From Mesorhizobium loti (GTDB lineage Bacteria; Pseudomonadota; Alphaproteobacteria; Rhizobiales; Rhizobiaceae): a DNA stretch of 64,000 nucleotides. Position 1 is the stretch's first letter. The number at the start of each line of letters is the position of its first letter. The stretch lies in assembly GCF_002858745.1 (NCBI RefSeq), contig NZ_PJRO01000010.1, positions 186,001 through 250,000 of the forward strand, written 5' to 3'. Shown one piece after another: positions 8,895-16,673 of this stretch. A program made the translations under genes and the position numbers. The notes beneath the pieces are model-generated. The model was not told the DNA's origin and searched no databases. It saw nothing but the letters and a program-made list of their open reading frames with translations.

Positions 8895-9512
8895 TCAATC
8901 AATGCGAGAGCGGATTTCCGATTTCAGGAAAGGCAGCAACTCCATTTCGAACCACGGATTCTTTTTCAACCAGCCGGTGTTGCGCCAGGACGGATGCGGC
9001 AGCGGCAGCACTTTCGGGTCAGTCGCTGCGTTCCAGACGTTGCGCCAATCATACACGGTTTCGGTCAAAGAAGCGCGCCGCGCCGCGCCCATATGCCAGC
9101 TCTGCGCATAGATGCCGATGGTCAGGACCAGCTCGATCTGCGGCATCGATGCCATGAGTAGCGCGCGCCAGGCTGGCGCACATTCCTTGCGCGGCGGCAG
9201 ATCCGCGCCCTTGGCGTCCTGACCCGGAAAACAGAAGCCCATCGGCACGATGGCGAATTTTTCGGTATCGTAGAACTCTTCCGACGTCACACCCAGCCAG
9301 TCGCGCAGCCGGTCACCGGAAGCGTCGGTGAATGGCATGCCTGAAAGATGCACCTTCGTGCCGGGTGCCTGGCTGGCCAGGAGGATGCGCGCGGTTGACG
9401 ACGGCCGAAGCACAGGTCGTGGCTCATGCGGCAAAGGCCTGCCGCGCGGTGTCTCGACACAGATGCGGCATGCCCGCACCTCGGCGACAAGCTGTTCCAG
9501 TTCAGCTCTCAT
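8895..9512 (-). CDS. Uracil-DNA glycosylase family protein (COG1573-like)
   Basis: 205-residue member of the UDG superfamily, which excises uracil or deaminated bases. Motif 1 is the stretch around SQAPGTKVHLSGMPFTDASG, motif 2 is HPSWRN near the C-terminus. Two N-terminal cysteines (CRIC) are present, but the four-cysteine iron-sulphur ligand set of family 4/5 enzymes is not evident. It may therefore be a divergent family member with altered substrate or activity. It lies five bases from the glutathione transferase gene on the same strand. Confidence 0.8.
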   Translation of the reverse strand: MRAELEQLVAEVRACRICVETPRGRPLPHEPRPVLRPSSTARILLASQAPGTKVHLSGMPFTDASGDRLRDWLGVTSEEFYDTEKFAIVPMGFCFPGQDAKGADLPPRKECAPAWRALLMASMPQIELVLTIGIYAQSWHMGAARRASLTETVYDWRNVWNAATDPKVLPLPHPSWRNTGWLKKNPWFEMELLPFLKSEIRSRID

Positions 9513-9517
9513 GCCAT

Positions 9518-10129
9518 TCAGGCACCGGCACTTGGTCGAGCTGAGACGGCCTTGTACCAGCGCAGGACGTGGGTGCAGTCTTCCGGCACCTGGATACGGG
9601 CGGGTTTCATGAAATCGACGGCGACCAGACCGGTGATGTCAGCCACCGAATAGCTGTCGCCGGCAGTGAATTCGCGTTCAGCCAGTTCCTTGTCGAGAAG
9701 GCGTAAAAACTCCACCGCCTTGGGTTTGTTGGCCTCGCCCCATTCGGGAACCTGCGGCACTTCCCATTCCTTCATGGCGGGATGAATATGGCGAAAGGCC
9801 TGCGCTACTGGCGTAAACAGGTTGAACTCCATGCGCCGCTGCCACATCTCGACCTTTGCACGTTCGAGTGCGCCCGTCCCGAACAGCACCGGCTCGGGAT
9901 GCAATTCTTCAAAATAGCGGCAGATGGCGATGGTCTCGGTGAGCACGGTGCCATCATCCAACTCCAGCACAGGCAGACGCTGCAATGGATTACGGGTGGT
10001 GACCGCTTCCTCCCTGTGGCCGAGAGCCCCCATGTCGACCGGCTCCAGCGGCACACTCAACCCTTTTTCTGCCAGGAAAATGCGGACCCGGCGTGGGTTG
10101 GGCGCGCGCCCGCCGTCGTAAAGTTTCAT
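9518..10129 (-). CDS. Glutathione S-transferase family protein
   Basis: 203-residue cytosolic GST with an N-terminal thioredoxin fold (MKLYDGGRAPNPRRVRIFL, and the glutathione-binding LPVLELDDGTVLTET stretch) and an all-helical C-terminal domain. A frame to 10159 exists, but the ATG at 10129 has GGAG eight bases upstream and begins with the family's usual sequence. It conjugates or reduces electrophiles with glutathione; the natural substrate is unknown. The UDG-family gene follows directly. Confidence 0.9.
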   Translation of the reverse strand: MKLYDGGRAPNPRRVRIFLAEKGLSVPLEPVDMGALGHREEAVTTRNPLQRLPVLELDDGTVLTETIAICRYFEELHPEPVLFGTGALERAKVEMWQRRMEFNLFTPVAQAFRHIHPAMKEWEVPQVPEWGEANKPKAVEFLRLLDKELAEREFTAGDSYSVADITGLVAVDFMKPARIQVPEDCTHVLRWYKAVSARPSAGA

Positions 10130-10173
10130 GACATTGCTCCCGATTTGATTGGCGCCCAACCATAAAACCGCAA

Positions 10174-10794
10174 TCAGCGGAAACGAAACAGTTCCCGCAG
10201 CGCGTCGCCGACACTCGCCAGCGCTCCATGCTTCGGTTCGACAGCACCGTCATGGGAACGACGCCAATCGCGCGGCTCTTCGAAACTGCCCGCCCAGATG
10301 CCGGCGTGAGCCACTCGTGCCGCCGCTTCTTCCAGTTCATAGTCGCCAAAGGCCACCGCCCAGCCGGCCTTGACCTGCTCGGCATTGAGATCGATGTCAC
10401 CCACCTTGCAGTCGCCAAGAAGCCGGTCGTAGCGATCGCGCTGCCATCCATCGCAGGAAACCGCGCGGCCACCTATCAGCTTCGCCAGCGCCTGCCTCGA
10501 CTGTTTCCCGCACGGATAGTCCACCCCAGCCTTGCGGCACAGTTGCATGTATTCTGGCGCATCGATGCCGCGCAGGCGGATGCGTTCATTGCCCAGTGTG
10601 ATGGTGTCGCCGTCGTTGACGATCGCCGTTCCGTTTTCCTGGCGCGTCGAAACACGGTCGAGTCGCATGACAATCAGCGCCATCAGCGCCAGGAAAAGCA
10701 CCGCCAGCGCATAGTCGAAGAACCTGCGCCACGGGTTGCGTGGACTCGGCGGATAAGGCCGCCGCCCAGGCCTTTGCGACCATGACCGGCTCAT
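10174..10794 (-). CDS. Membrane-anchored thermonuclease (SNase) family protein
   Basis: 206-residue protein with an arginine/proline-rich cytoplasmic N-terminus, one membrane helix (about residues 27-44) and an SNase domain. By comparison with staphylococcal nuclease, R73, D78 and E81 within RLRGIDAPE match R35, D40 and E43, and R124 in DRYDR matches R87, so the active site appears complete. DGDTI, a metal-site motif, is at residues 61-65. It is likely a periplasmic nuclease anchored to the inner membrane. Confidence 0.88.
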   Translation of the reverse strand: MSRSWSQRPGRRPYPPSPRNPWRRFFDYALAVLFLALMALIVMRLDRVSTRQENGTAIVNDGDTITLGNERIRLRGIDAPEYMQLCRKAGVDYPCGKQSRQALAKLIGGRAVSCDGWQRDRYDRLLGDCKVGDIDLNAEQVKAGWAVAFGDYELEEAAARVAHAGIWAGSFEEPRDWRRSHDGAVEPKHGALASVGDALRELFRFR

Positions 10795-10867
10795 ATGGCA
10801 AACAAGTTCTTAATCATTCCGCCTTAGCGTCCGAACTGGAGCCGCTGCCCGCAATAATTGAAGTTTC

Positions 10868-12391
10868 ATGCCACTGCTAAGCTCGAACACGGCGGACAAG
10901 AACATTGTGGACCGCAGCAAGCCGCATCGCAACAGCGATGTCGCGCGTGCTGTGAAGCGTACACGCGACCGTCTTTCGCAGCAGGCCGGCAATCCGGATT
11001 TCGACCGCGAGCTGCTGAAACTCCACGCCCGAGCAATCGTCAACAGCGCTGCAGCTGTGCCCTTGCTGGTGCTCACTATCGCCGTCGCCGGCATGGCAGC
11101 CGGGATGAATGCCGATACGCTCATCTGGGCGCTTTTCACCATGGGATGTTATGCGGGGCTTGCGATCATCGCCCGCCGCGTGGACCGCACCGAGGCCGCC
11201 GATGTCAAGCCAGGGCCGATCCGCAATGCCTTTTTGGCGGCGCATGTTCTCAGCAGCCTCGGCTGGGCCTACTTTGCGTCCCTCGGCTGTGGTGCCTGCA
11301 CGCTCGACCAATTCCCGGTGATCAAGGCTGTCATCTTGCTGATGGCGATGGCGGCCACCGCCATCATGACGTCCTCTCTCCGCGGTGCCTTGCCCGCGAC
11401 TTTCGCGGTTCCTGTCGCTGTCTACGCGTATCTCGGTTCCGAAGGCTGGATGCCGGCGGAGCCGATCATGGTCGCCTTGCTGGTCGTGGCGCTGCCCTTC
11501 TTCGCCTATGTGGCGCATCACCTCAATCGCTCTTCGGTGATGTTGTTGTCCTTCCGCACCGAGAAGGATTCGCTCATTGCTGAACTCGAGACCGCCAAGG
11601 CGATGTCCGACGAGGCACGGCGCCGCGCCGAAGAAGCCAACCTCGCCAAGTCGCGGTTCCTTGCCTCGATGAGCCACGAGTTGCGCACGCCACTCAACGC
11701 CATACTGGGCTTTTCGGAAGTGATGGCCAATGAAGTGCTTGGCCCCATGGGCAACGACACCTACAAGACCTACGCGTCCGACGTCCATGATTCCGGCCGT
11801 CACCTGCTCGACCTGATCAACGAAATTCTCGATCTGTCGCGTATCGAGGCCGGCCGTTACCAGCTCAACGAAGAGCCGGTGACGCTTCTGGCGATCGTCG
11901 AGGATTGTTGCCACATGATGGAGTTGCGGGCGCGCAACAAGGACATCCGCATCGTCGAGGAGTTCGAGCATCAGTTGCCACGCCTGTTCGCCGATGAACG
12001 GGCCGTACGTCAGATCGCTCTCAATCTCCTGTCTAATGCTGTTAAATTCACCCCGACCGGCGGTGAGGTGCGCGTGCGTGTCGGCTGGACCGCGGGCGGT
12101 GGCCAGTACATTTCGATCAAGGACAATGGCCCCGGTATTCCGGCGGATGAGATCCCTGTCGTGCTATCGGCCTTCGGACAAGGCTCGATCGCCATCAAGA
12201 GCGCGGAACAGGGCACAGGGCTTGGCCTGCCGATCGTGCAAGGCCTGATGGCGATGCATGGCGGCGAGTTCGAACTCTATTCGAAACTGCGCGAAGGCAC
12301 CGAGGCGATTGCCATCTTCCCGCCAACCAGGGTGATGGAACAATTGCCGGCGCTTCCAACCAAGGTTGCTGCCGGAGGCCGCCGCCGCTGA
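10868..12391 (+). CDS. Membrane sensor histidine kinase (PleC/DivJ-like)
   Basis: 507-residue two-component kinase. Residues 60-215 hold about five or six membrane helices, followed by a short coiled coil. The HisKA domain has phospho-acceptor H270 in SHELRTPLNAILGF. The HATPase_c domain has the N-box NLLSNAVKFTPTGG and G-boxes DNGPGIP and GTGLGLPIV. The arrangement resembles the alphaproteobacterial PleC/DivJ/PdhS kinases that phosphorylate DivK. No response regulator is adjacent, so it is an orphan kinase. Confidence 0.93.
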   Translation: MPLLSSNTADKNIVDRSKPHRNSDVARAVKRTRDRLSQQAGNPDFDRELLKLHARAIVNSAAAVPLLVLTIAVAGMAAGMNADTLIWALFTMGCYAGLAIIARRVDRTEAADVKPGPIRNAFLAAHVLSSLGWAYFASLGCGACTLDQFPVIKAVILLMAMAATAIMTSSLRGALPATFAVPVAVYAYLGSEGWMPAEPIMVALLVVALPFFAYVAHHLNRSSVMLLSFRTEKDSLIAELETAKAMSDEARRRAEEANLAKSRFLASMSHELRTPLNAILGFSEVMANEVLGPMGNDTYKTYASDVHDSGRHLLDLINEILDLSRIEAGRYQLNEEPVTLLAIVEDCCHMMELRARNKDIRIVEEFEHQLPRLFADERAVRQIALNLLSNAVKFTPTGGEVRVRVGWTAGGGQYISIKDNGPGIPADEIPVVLSAFGQGSIAIKSAEQGTGLGLPIVQGLMAMHGGEFELYSKLREGTEAIAIFPPTRVMEQLPALPTKVAAGGRRR

Positions 12392-12397
12392 TTTAAA

Positions 12398-13393
12398 TCA
12401 GCGAACCGCGGCAGCCATTCCCGAACTGGTCAAAGCGGCGGCCCTGACAAGGCCAGCAGCCAACGCCGCACCAAATCCCTCGCCATGACTGATGCCCAGA
12501 TCAAGCAGGGGATCTAGCCCCAGTATTGCGGCAGTCCTGGCGTGCCCCGGCTCCGCAGAGAGGCCGGCAAGCAGGCAATGATCGAGAATAGCCGGATTGG
12601 CGGCATGAAGCACCGCCGCTGCGGCCGTCGCGGCAAATCCGTCGAGGATGACGGGAACATTCTGCATGCGGGCTGCCAGGATAGCGCCCGCGATGGCTGC
12701 GAATTCACGCCCGCCGACGCGCCGCAGTGCTTCCAGCGGGTCTTTGAGATTGGCGCCATGGAATGCCAATGCGGCATCCACGGCAGCTGCCTTGCGCTTC
12801 TGCATGGCCGCGTCAGCACCGGAACCCGGACCAACCCAGTCCCCGCCCTTCCCGCCCAGCACAGCTGCCAGAAGTGCGGCCGCGACCGTTGAATTGCCGA
12901 CACCGATATCACCCAGGCACAGAAGATCGGTTCCGCCTGCCGTCGCCTCCATGCCGAAGGCCATGGTGGCGGCACAGCCACGTTCGTCGAGCGCGGCCTC
13001 TCCGGTGATGTCACCGGTCGAAATGTGCAGAGCTAGATCGAAGACCTTGAGGCCAAGATCATAGGCGATACACGCCTGGTTTACTGCCGCACCGCCTGCT
13101 GCACAGAGTTCGACCGCATTCGCGGTGGCGGCAACGGGGCGTGGTGAAATGCCTTGCCTGGTCACGCCATGATTGCCGGCAAAGACGGCCACCAGGGGTC
13201 GATTGATCGCCGGCGGCACCTTGCCGCTCGCGGCCGCGAGCCACGTTGCGATGTCCTCTATGCGGCCCAGGGAGCCGGTTGGCTTGTCCGCCTTGGCAAA
13301 GAGCGCTCGCACCCGATCACCGGCAGAATCGTCCACGGGCGGCAGGTTAGCGATCAGGTTGCGGAAATCGTCGAAAGGCAGCGCGCTGGTCAT
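12398..13393 (-). CDS. cobT: Nicotinate-nucleotide--dimethylbenzimidazole phosphoribosyltransferase CobT
   Basis: Makes alpha-ribazole phosphate, the lower-ligand precursor of cobalamin. The GDIGVGNSTVAAALL stretch and the C-terminal SHGEGFGAAL (catalytic glutamate) match the family. Its 331 aa are typical. A frame to 13456 exists, but the ATG at 13393 with AGGA upstream begins the conserved part. In many rhizobia cobS lies beside cobT; here the divergent neighbour is a DUF1289 gene and no other cobalamin gene is in the window. Two palindromes lie upstream. Confidence 0.95.
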   Translation of the reverse strand: MTSALPFDDFRNLIANLPPVDDSAGDRVRALFAKADKPTGSLGRIEDIATWLAAASGKVPPAINRPLVAVFAGNHGVTRQGISPRPVAATANAVELCAAGGAAVNQACIAYDLGLKVFDLALHISTGDITGEAALDERGCAATMAFGMEATAGGTDLLCLGDIGVGNSTVAAALLAAVLGGKGGDWVGPGSGADAAMQKRKAAAVDAALAFHGANLKDPLEALRRVGGREFAAIAGAILAARMQNVPVILDGFAATAAAAVLHAANPAILDHCLLAGLSAEPGHARTAAILGLDPLLDLGISHGEGFGAALAAGLVRAAALTSSGMAAAVR

Positions 13394-13501
13394 GGCAGGT
13401 TCCTGTTCGCAGCCGGCAATAGCCGCCCTGCCCGCTCCGCACAACCGCATCGTCACGAAAACGACCCAGGTTTGATTTCGAATTCGCTCGGCAGCTTGTG
13501 G

Positions 13502-13546
13502 GGTCGCCAGTTGGCGACCTGAAGTGGCGCAAGGCCAGGGCCTTGC
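13502..13546. promoter_or_regulatory. Two adjacent perfect palindromes between cobT and the DUF1289 gene
   Basis: GGTCGCCA-GT-TGGCGACC (13502-13519) and GCAAGGCC-AG-GGCCTTGC (13529-13546) are both perfect 8-2-8 palindromes, ten bases apart, in the divergent intergenic region. They could be dimeric regulator sites or hairpins in the cobT leader. The conserved cobalamin riboswitch B12-box was looked for on the minus strand and not found. Confidence 0.5.
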
Positions 13547-13595
13547 ATTGCCACATTCGTTGCACCATGTGGGAGCAAGCCCTTAGGATACTCCC

Positions 13596-13829
13596 ATGAC
13601 GGCCATCGAATCGCCCTGCATCCTGGTCTGCTCGATCGACATGAAGACCGGCTATTGTTTCGGTTGCGGGCGCACGCGCGATGAAATCTCAGCTTGGCTC
13701 GACATGACCCCGGAAACGCGCCGCGCGGTAATGGCTGAACTGCCGGCGAGACTCGCGACGGTGGAACGCAGGCCGCGTCGCGAAACGCGCCGGATGCGCA
13801 TGGTGCGCGAACGCGGCGAGGTGCTTTGA
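13596..13829 (+). CDS. DUF1289 domain protein
   Basis: 77-residue cytosolic protein. The four-cysteine pattern C-x3-C-x8-C-x2-C in CILVCSID...GYCFGCGRT is the DUF1289 hallmark and probably binds a metal or an iron-sulphur cluster. A basic tail rich in arginine follows. Its biochemical role is unknown. The stop overlaps the next start by four bases, so the two are translationally coupled, a pairing seen in Rhizobiales. Confidence 0.9.
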   Translation: MTAIESPCILVCSIDMKTGYCFGCGRTRDEISAWLDMTPETRRAVMAELPARLATVERRPRRETRRMRMVRERGEVL

Positions 13830-14539
13830 CGCCGATGAACCGCCCGCTCGTCGTTATCCTGGTGATCATCGCAGCCGCGGCTGGCCTGCTTGCCTACAAC
13901 GATACAGCCGGGAGCACATTCGGCGTCGAGAACTACAATTTCGGCAACCTGGTCTGGCTCGGTATCATCGGCGCGGTGATCGCAGCCGGTCTTTTGCGCT
14001 CCGGCCAGCCTCTTGGCAGCATGGCGCGCAATCTCGGCACCTGGGCTGTGATCGTTCTGGCGCTGATCGCCGGCTATCAATATCGCTACGAATTGCAGGA
14101 TGTCGCCAGCCGCGTCACCGCTGGCCTGATCCCGGGCAGTCCGCTGGCACTCGGCATGGAAGACGGACGCGCGACGGTCACGCTCGACAAAGGCAGCAAC
14201 GGCCATTTCCAGGCGCGTATCCTCGTCAACAACAAGCCGGTCGACGCCATCGTCGATACCGGGGCGACGACCACAGTGCTTACCGCGGAAGATGCGCGTG
14301 CGGCTGGCATCGATCCCGATGGCTTGAACTTCACGGTCCGCGTCTCGACCGCCAACGGCAACGCCAATGCCGCGGCGGTGCGTACCAACGAACTGGCGCT
14401 CGGCGGCATCGTGCGGCGCGATATGCCAGTCCTGATCGCTGCCCCCGGTGCGCTCGGCCAGAGCCTGCTTGGCATGAATTTCATCAGCTCGCTATCCGGT
14501 TTCGACATGCGCGGCGACCGCATGACCCTGCGGGACTGA
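13826..14539 (+). CDS. TIGR02281-family membrane-anchored clan AA aspartic protease
   Basis: 237-residue retropepsin-like protein. Three hydrophobic segments lie near residues 7-24, 40-57 and 71-84. A single aspartic protease domain follows, with catalytic D144-T-G in VDAIVDTGATTTVLT and a GLLGMNF-like motif (LLGMNFISSL) near the end. A single domain implies an obligate homodimer. The TTG start overlaps the DUF1289 stop; an ATG nine bases later is equally plausible. The substrate is unknown. Confidence 0.88.
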   Translation: MTPMNRPLVVILVIIAAAAGLLAYNDTAGSTFGVENYNFGNLVWLGIIGAVIAAGLLRSGQPLGSMARNLGTWAVIVLALIAGYQYRYELQDVASRVTAGLIPGSPLALGMEDGRATVTLDKGSNGHFQARILVNNKPVDAIVDTGATTTVLTAEDARAAGIDPDGLNFTVRVSTANGNANAAAVRTNELALGGIVRRDMPVLIAAPGALGQSLLGMNFISSLSGFDMRGDRMTLRD

Positions 14540-14636
14540 GACGCGCAAAGCTGCCCGCTGGGCACCGTGGTTACATGCGGTGTGTTAGTCTGCTACATAG
14601 CGGCGCCTCGACAGGACCGAAGGACCCGATATCAGC

Positions 14637-14730
14637 GTGATGCTGCAAGCCGTTGAAACGAAGGAAAATAGCGCACTCTATGGAGAGCGCGTGTTCTCCA
14701 TCGCACCCATGATGGATCGGCCAGATTGCT
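14637..14730 (+). pseudogene. 5' fragment of a dusA-like tRNA-dihydrouridine synthase gene
   Basis: The GTG/ATG at 14637/14640, behind an AAGGA stretch, begins a reading frame whose first 27 residues end in RVFSIAPMMD. This matches the N-terminal signature of DusA (R-x-FSVAPMMDWTDRHCR). The match stops at 14717-14730; the remaining frame to 14864 does not resemble DusA, and the downstream sequence is AT-rich. dusA 5' ends are known integration sites of phages and islands, so this may be an attL remnant with the intact gene at the other end. Identification rests on about ten diagnostic residues. Confidence 0.6.
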
Positions 14731-15097
14731 TATATATTTCAGATACTTATCGGAAGATGTGTGCATTTTTTGTGCACGCCCGCGCTGAAATGATTCCCCC
14801 ACCCCTTAGTGTTCACGAGGCTCGGGAGAGATCACATAGGCATGCTCCTTTTATACTTTCATGATTTCAAGATCTTATTTGAAAAGTCGCAATATAACTA
14901 AAAACTCTCTACTTTCTAACCTTCTGACTACCGTATTTGATGTGACTATGCGCACGAAATTGCCGGCTGGCGCGCTGGCGGTTTGACGGTGGAAAGCGAG
15001 GCACATCACGTACTTTAAGGCCAACGAGCGGCTCTCGGTTTTGAACTGGCGGGAACAGTTCTCCTTCTTACGAATTCGATTGCGAAGGAGGAGATCA
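14731..15097. other. AT-rich stretch after the dusA fragment, no gene seen
   Basis: Base composition drops sharply compared with the preceding genes. An open frame continues to 14864 but has no recognisable similarity. A small hairpin, GTGCA-(T-rich)-TGCAC, lies near 14760-14777. No integrase or tRNA was seen. Confidence 0.5.
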
Positions 15098-15250
15098 ATG
15101 ATAACTCAGTCCCTCTGGTTCATCGCGCTAGTCGGCGGCCCCCGACTACTGGCCGCTGCTCTGCTTTTTGCCCTCACGCGACAACGTCGGCTTAATCCTG
15201 CCGAACAGGAAGAAAGCAGGAAAAAGACCGAGGAACTCTACCGAGATTAG
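15098..15250 (+). CDS. Small single-pass membrane protein
   Basis: 50-residue protein with a very strong GAAGGAGGAG ribosome site before ATG 15098, although the frame opens earlier at 15041. One hydrophobic helix (about residues 4-24) is followed by a charged tail rich in Arg and Glu ending ELYRD. Short proteins of this layout are common but uncharacterised in Rhizobiales. It is probably an inner-membrane protein with a cytoplasmic tail. Confidence 0.65.
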   Translation: MITQSLWFIALVGGPRLLAAALLFALTRQRRLNPAEQEESRKKTEELYRD

Positions 15251-16172
15251 TGAGGAAAGCCCGGCCGAGCCCAGATCACGGCGAGGGGTGGCACGGCATT
15301 GTGCTTAGAACGACTTCGCAACTTATTGTTTTATAATGCATATTGAGCATCAAACGGCCACGGCCGGATGGAAGCAGCGTCTTCCCTTCCCAGTTGCGGG
15401 ATTTAGCCTAACCACTAGCCAAACCTGGTATTTCCGCGTTATTGGCGCGCCCGCCCCGGGCGTATGAAGCGTCTGATCAACTCGACAGGATTTGCGACTC
15501 TCCGGCAGTCGGTGATCAGATGGCCGTGAAATTCGGCGAGGGGCGACTGGTCTCCTCAAGAAACTCCGGGCACGTCACCATCTCCGCCGTTCCGAGGCGT
15601 CAAATCAACCTTTCCGGCAAGCCGCATTTCAACGGTGACCGTGATGTCGAAAGCCGTTCGGCAGCTAGCCCAGCACTGCCAGGAAGCAATCCGCTTTTGT
15701 CCGCTTTGGAGTGTTTGGGATTACTCAGCCGCGTGATGTTGCGGAAAATTGTTGCTACGCGTGCCCGGTGGAAATTTCAGACTGCGAGCGTCTAATCAAG
15801 AGTCTGGCGCATGGTGCAAGCTTTGGAACGACAACCCTGCTGGAAGGCTTGAGCGTTGCTGATGGAACCTCTCAAGCAGCGATCCGGGCCGGTCCGATAC
15901 GGGCCACACTCCTGTCGGGACGGTTCCTCTTCCTGTCGATCGAACTGGACGGTGATCGTACTCACGCGGTGCGTCCGTGATCTCACCGGGCGACGCCGCA
16001 GTAGCGGATCAACCCACTTTCAGTTCGCTCGCCACCGCAGTCGCATTCGCGTGATCTCGACCACCAGAAATCTGGAACCTCGGGCCGGTAGCGTAATTAT
16101 GCGGATTAGGGAACGCTCATTCACCATACCGGTGAAAGCCTCGAGGTCTGATCGATGTTGGAGGTCTCACAG
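15251..16172. other. 920-base region without a convincing gene
   Basis: Several open frames of 60-144 codons occur on both strands (for example 15442-15795 and 15856-16290, both plus). None has a good ribosome site, a recognisable motif or consistent codon use. I read it as non-coding or decayed sequence near the presumed island edge. Confidence 0.5.
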
Positions 16173-16328
16173 ATGTCTGTTCAGGAACGCGATTATCAGG
16201 CGCCAAAATTCCTCAGGGATGATTGGGAGGCGTCCTCGTCATCATTTCATGTATTTCTTTTCTTCATCCTCGGCATCGGCACAGTGGTGACCGCGATGCT
16301 GGGCTGGTTGCTGCCGGCCCTGATCTGA
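16173..16328 (+). CDS. Small hypothetical membrane protein
   Basis: 51-residue frame with GGAGG eight bases before ATG 16173; an in-frame ATG at 16155 lacks such a site. The first half is polar. The second half is one hydrophobic helix (FHVFLFFILGIGTVVTAMLG then WLLPALI). It is too short for ordinary gene calling. It lies just before another small gene on the same strand. Confidence 0.55.
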   Translation: MSVQERDYQAPKFLRDDWEASSSSFHVFLFFILGIGTVVTAMLGWLLPALI

Positions 16329-16406
16329 CAGCTGCGCCTGAAGAACAAGCGTTTTCAGACAGATAATCGACATAACTCGGATATCACTTGAAACAAGGGC
16401 GACGAC

Positions 16407-16673
16407 ATGAGTGCAACGGTGGACGGTCTTCGCGACAAGCTCGAAATTGACCTCAGGAATTGCGAGGAACTTATCGACGCGCTGCGCAGCGGCGGGATGC
16501 AGACCTACGAGGTCGACGGTCAGGGCATGCGCAAATACACGAGCCAGAGGCGCCTTTCGGATTATGAACGCATGAGCGAAAACCTGAGGCAGATACTCGA
16601 GCAGATGGACGCATTCGGCAAAAGATCCCCTGAGCTGACCCGTCCAGGTCAGCCACGACCAATCAGAACCTGA
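16407..16673 (+). CDS. Hypothetical 88-residue helical protein
   Basis: Highly charged, cysteine-poor protein, probably helical (DKLEIDLRNCEELIDALRSG, then SDYERMSENLRQILEQMDAF). There is no signal peptide or membrane helix. Its end overlaps the convergent autotransporter gene by 11 bases. The family is not recognised. Confidence 0.6.
   Translation: MSATVDGLRDKLEIDLRNCEELIDALRSGGMQTYEVDGQGMRKYTSQRRLSDYERMSENLRQILEQMDAFGKRSPELTRPGQPRPIRT

Noticed and set aside
10877..11971. Minus-strand frame of 364 codons opposite the sensor kinase gene
   Set aside because: Antisense shadow of a gene with clear HisKA and ATPase motifs; residue use is atypical, rich in His, Arg and Gln.
13394..13595. Cobalamin riboswitch upstream of cobT
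   Set aside because: The conserved B12-box was not found on the minus strand; only palindromes were seen.
15442..16290. Overlapping plus-strand frames of 90-144 codons
   Set aside because: No ribosome site, no motif, inconsistent composition; treated as non-coding.
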